The translations under genes were made by a program, and so were the position numbers. A stretch of DNA of 6,528 nucleotides from Oscillospiraceae bacterium (GTDB lineage Bacteria; Bacillota_A; Clostridia; Oscillospirales; Ruminococcaceae): positions 1 to 6,528 of the forward strand of contig JAFQAF010000305.1 of assembly GCA_017400025.1 (NCBI GenBank), written 5' to 3'. The notes below the pieces were generated by a model, which had not been told where the DNA came from, did no database searches, and saw nothing but the letters and a program-made list of their open reading frames with translations. Each line of letters starts with the position of its first letter. The stretch's first letter is position 1. Below, in pieces: positions 5,964-6,528 of this stretch.

Positions 5964-6194
5964 TTACAGCCTGAAATCATCCTTTGTATATTCGGGAAGC
6001 ACATGGCGTCTTTTAGGAATACGTTTGATAGGGTTGTATGTGAATTTATTGCAGGAATAATACGGCGAAACCACTCCTTTCCTGCTGCATAAAATCATGG
6101 CATTGTCTGTGGAACGGTTTCCGAATTCACAGTATTCGCATGCAGGGGCAATTTTTTTGCCGAAAAGCTTTTTGCTGTTTTTGAATAATCCCAT
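5964..6194 (-). CDS. Small Cys4 (putative zinc-binding) protein of unknown function
   Basis: The product is 76 aa and begins MGLFKNSKKLFGKK, a basic amphipathic start. Four cysteines follow in the pattern C-X2-C-X13-C-X11-C (C19, C22, C36, C48), suggesting a single zinc site of the zinc-ribbon or treble-clef kind. Around them are ACEYCEFG (18-25), ILCSRKGVVSPYYSC (34-48) and the basic YNPIKRIPKRR (53-63). I recognise the style as a small conserved hypothetical protein of gut Clostridia, but no function is known to me. There is no signal peptide and it should be cytoplasmic. The start at 6194 has AAGGTG 6 nt upstream. A longer in-frame start at 6227 lies upstream of the probable transcription start and is rejected. 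A terminator follows. It may act on RNA or DNA, given its many basic residues, but that is inference. Confidence 0.85.
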   Translation of the reverse strand: MGLFKNSKKLFGKKIAPACEYCEFGNRSTDNAMILCSRKGVVSPYYSCNKFTYNPIKRIPKRRHVLPEYTKDDFRL

Positions 6195-6215
6195 ATAAAT
6201 CACCTTCCTGCTAAC

Positions 6216-6244
6216 AGTATACATCATTTTCTGTGTTTAGTAAA
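6216..6244 (-). promoter_or_regulatory. Promoter of the Cys4 protein gene
   Basis: TATACT (6216-6221) and TTTACT (6239-6244) are spaced by 17 nt, predicting transcription from about 6209 and a very short leader carrying the ribosome site at 6201-6208. It overlaps the last codons of the upstream membrane protein gene. Confidence 0.6.
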
Positions 6245-6528
6245 TATTTTGTTGCTTTCTGAAATCATAACGAAACACAGTGCAATCATATACAGAACTG
6301 CAGATGTTTCGGCTGTGTTGGATACAGTTTTTACAACAATGCTGTCCGGCTTTATCACATCAGATGCAACGGGAAACAGGTTGCACAGTACAGAGAAAAT
6401 ACACAGGCTTACAGGGGTATGTATTATCCTGGAAAGTATCAGGTTAAGAATAAACCTTGGGGATTTTGTAAAGTGGAATACTTGACAGAGCGTGCATACG
6501 GGGTAGAAGCTGAGTACAGCACATATCA
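6224..6528 (-). CDS. Membrane protein, C-terminal part (runs off right edge)
   Basis: The minus strand is open for 100 codons from 6526 to the TGA at 6224-6226, with its start outside the window. The visible part is rich in hydrophobic residues. One or two spans lie around FILNLILSRIIHTP and SLCIFSVLCNLFPV (about residues 29-57 of the visible part), and one near the end (VLYMIALCFVMIS, about 78-90). It then closes with a short basic tail ending KHRK, which would sit in the cytoplasm. This fits a polytopic inner-membrane protein. I do not recognise the family. An overlapping plus-strand frame (6249-6485) lacks a ribosome site and is taken as its shadow. It ends 29 bp before the Cys4 gene and may be cotranscribed with it. 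Confidence 0.65.
   Translation of the reverse strand, partial: ICAVLSFYPVCTLCQVFHFTKSPRFILNLILSRIIHTPVSLCIFSVLCNLFPVASDVIKPDSIVVKTVSNTAETSAVLYMIALCFVMISESNKIFTKHRK

Noticed and set aside
6195..6227. Longer start for the Cys4 protein (11 extra residues)
   Set aside because: It overlaps the predicted -10 region and lies upstream of the predicted transcription start. The start at 6194 has a well-spaced AAGGTG.
6249..6485. Plus-strand frame of 78 codons near the right edge
   Set aside because: It starts with TTG and no ribosome site, runs against all neighbours, and is opposite a membrane-protein-like minus-strand frame that stays open to the edge.

Overview
The window reads as a stretch of a low- to mid-GC Firmicutes (Clostridia) chromosome. 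The grounds are strong AGGAGG-type ribosome sites, a BlaI/M56 pair, an MsmR-like AraC regulator, lipobox lipoproteins, a 4Fe-4S type 23S rRNA uracil methyltransferase, and a small Cys4 protein of a kind I associate with gut Clostridia (Oscillospiraceae/Ruminococcus relatives). The taxonomic guess is inference from style and family content; no rRNA or other marker is present. Every supported gene lies on the minus strand, so the order of transcription runs from high to low coordinates.

Right end (6528 to 5928): the last 100 residues of a membrane protein run in from beyond the window. A small Cys4 protein of 76 aa follows, with its own promoter overlapping the tail of the membrane protein gene, and the unit closes with a strong intrinsic terminator. 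An AT-rich gap of about 300 bp comes next. It carries the promoter of the following unit and two inverted repeats, but no gene.

Middle (5634 to 2488): a compact unit of an AraC-family regulator, a lipoprotein that looks like a degenerate sugar-binding protein, and rlmD. The first pair overlaps by 4 bp (ATGA) and the second is separated by 9 bp. The unit ends in an intrinsic terminator. No transport permease or ATPase accompanies the sugar-binding-like lipoprotein, so it may be a sensor rather than a transporter part.

Left end (2451 to 1): a BlaI/MecI-type repressor gene sits behind two perfect 17-bp palindromes flanking a TATAAT box. It overlaps by 8 bp a 613-aa protein that joins an M56 (BlaR1-type) membrane metalloprotease to an extracellular LysM domain and a complete M23 peptidoglycan endopeptidase. 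A lipoprotein gene starts 15 bp downstream and runs off the left edge. The architecture suggests a self-regulated cell-wall sensing circuit. The usual beta-lactam-binding sensor of BlaR1 is replaced by a wall-binding and wall-cutting module. This is the most interesting system in the window.
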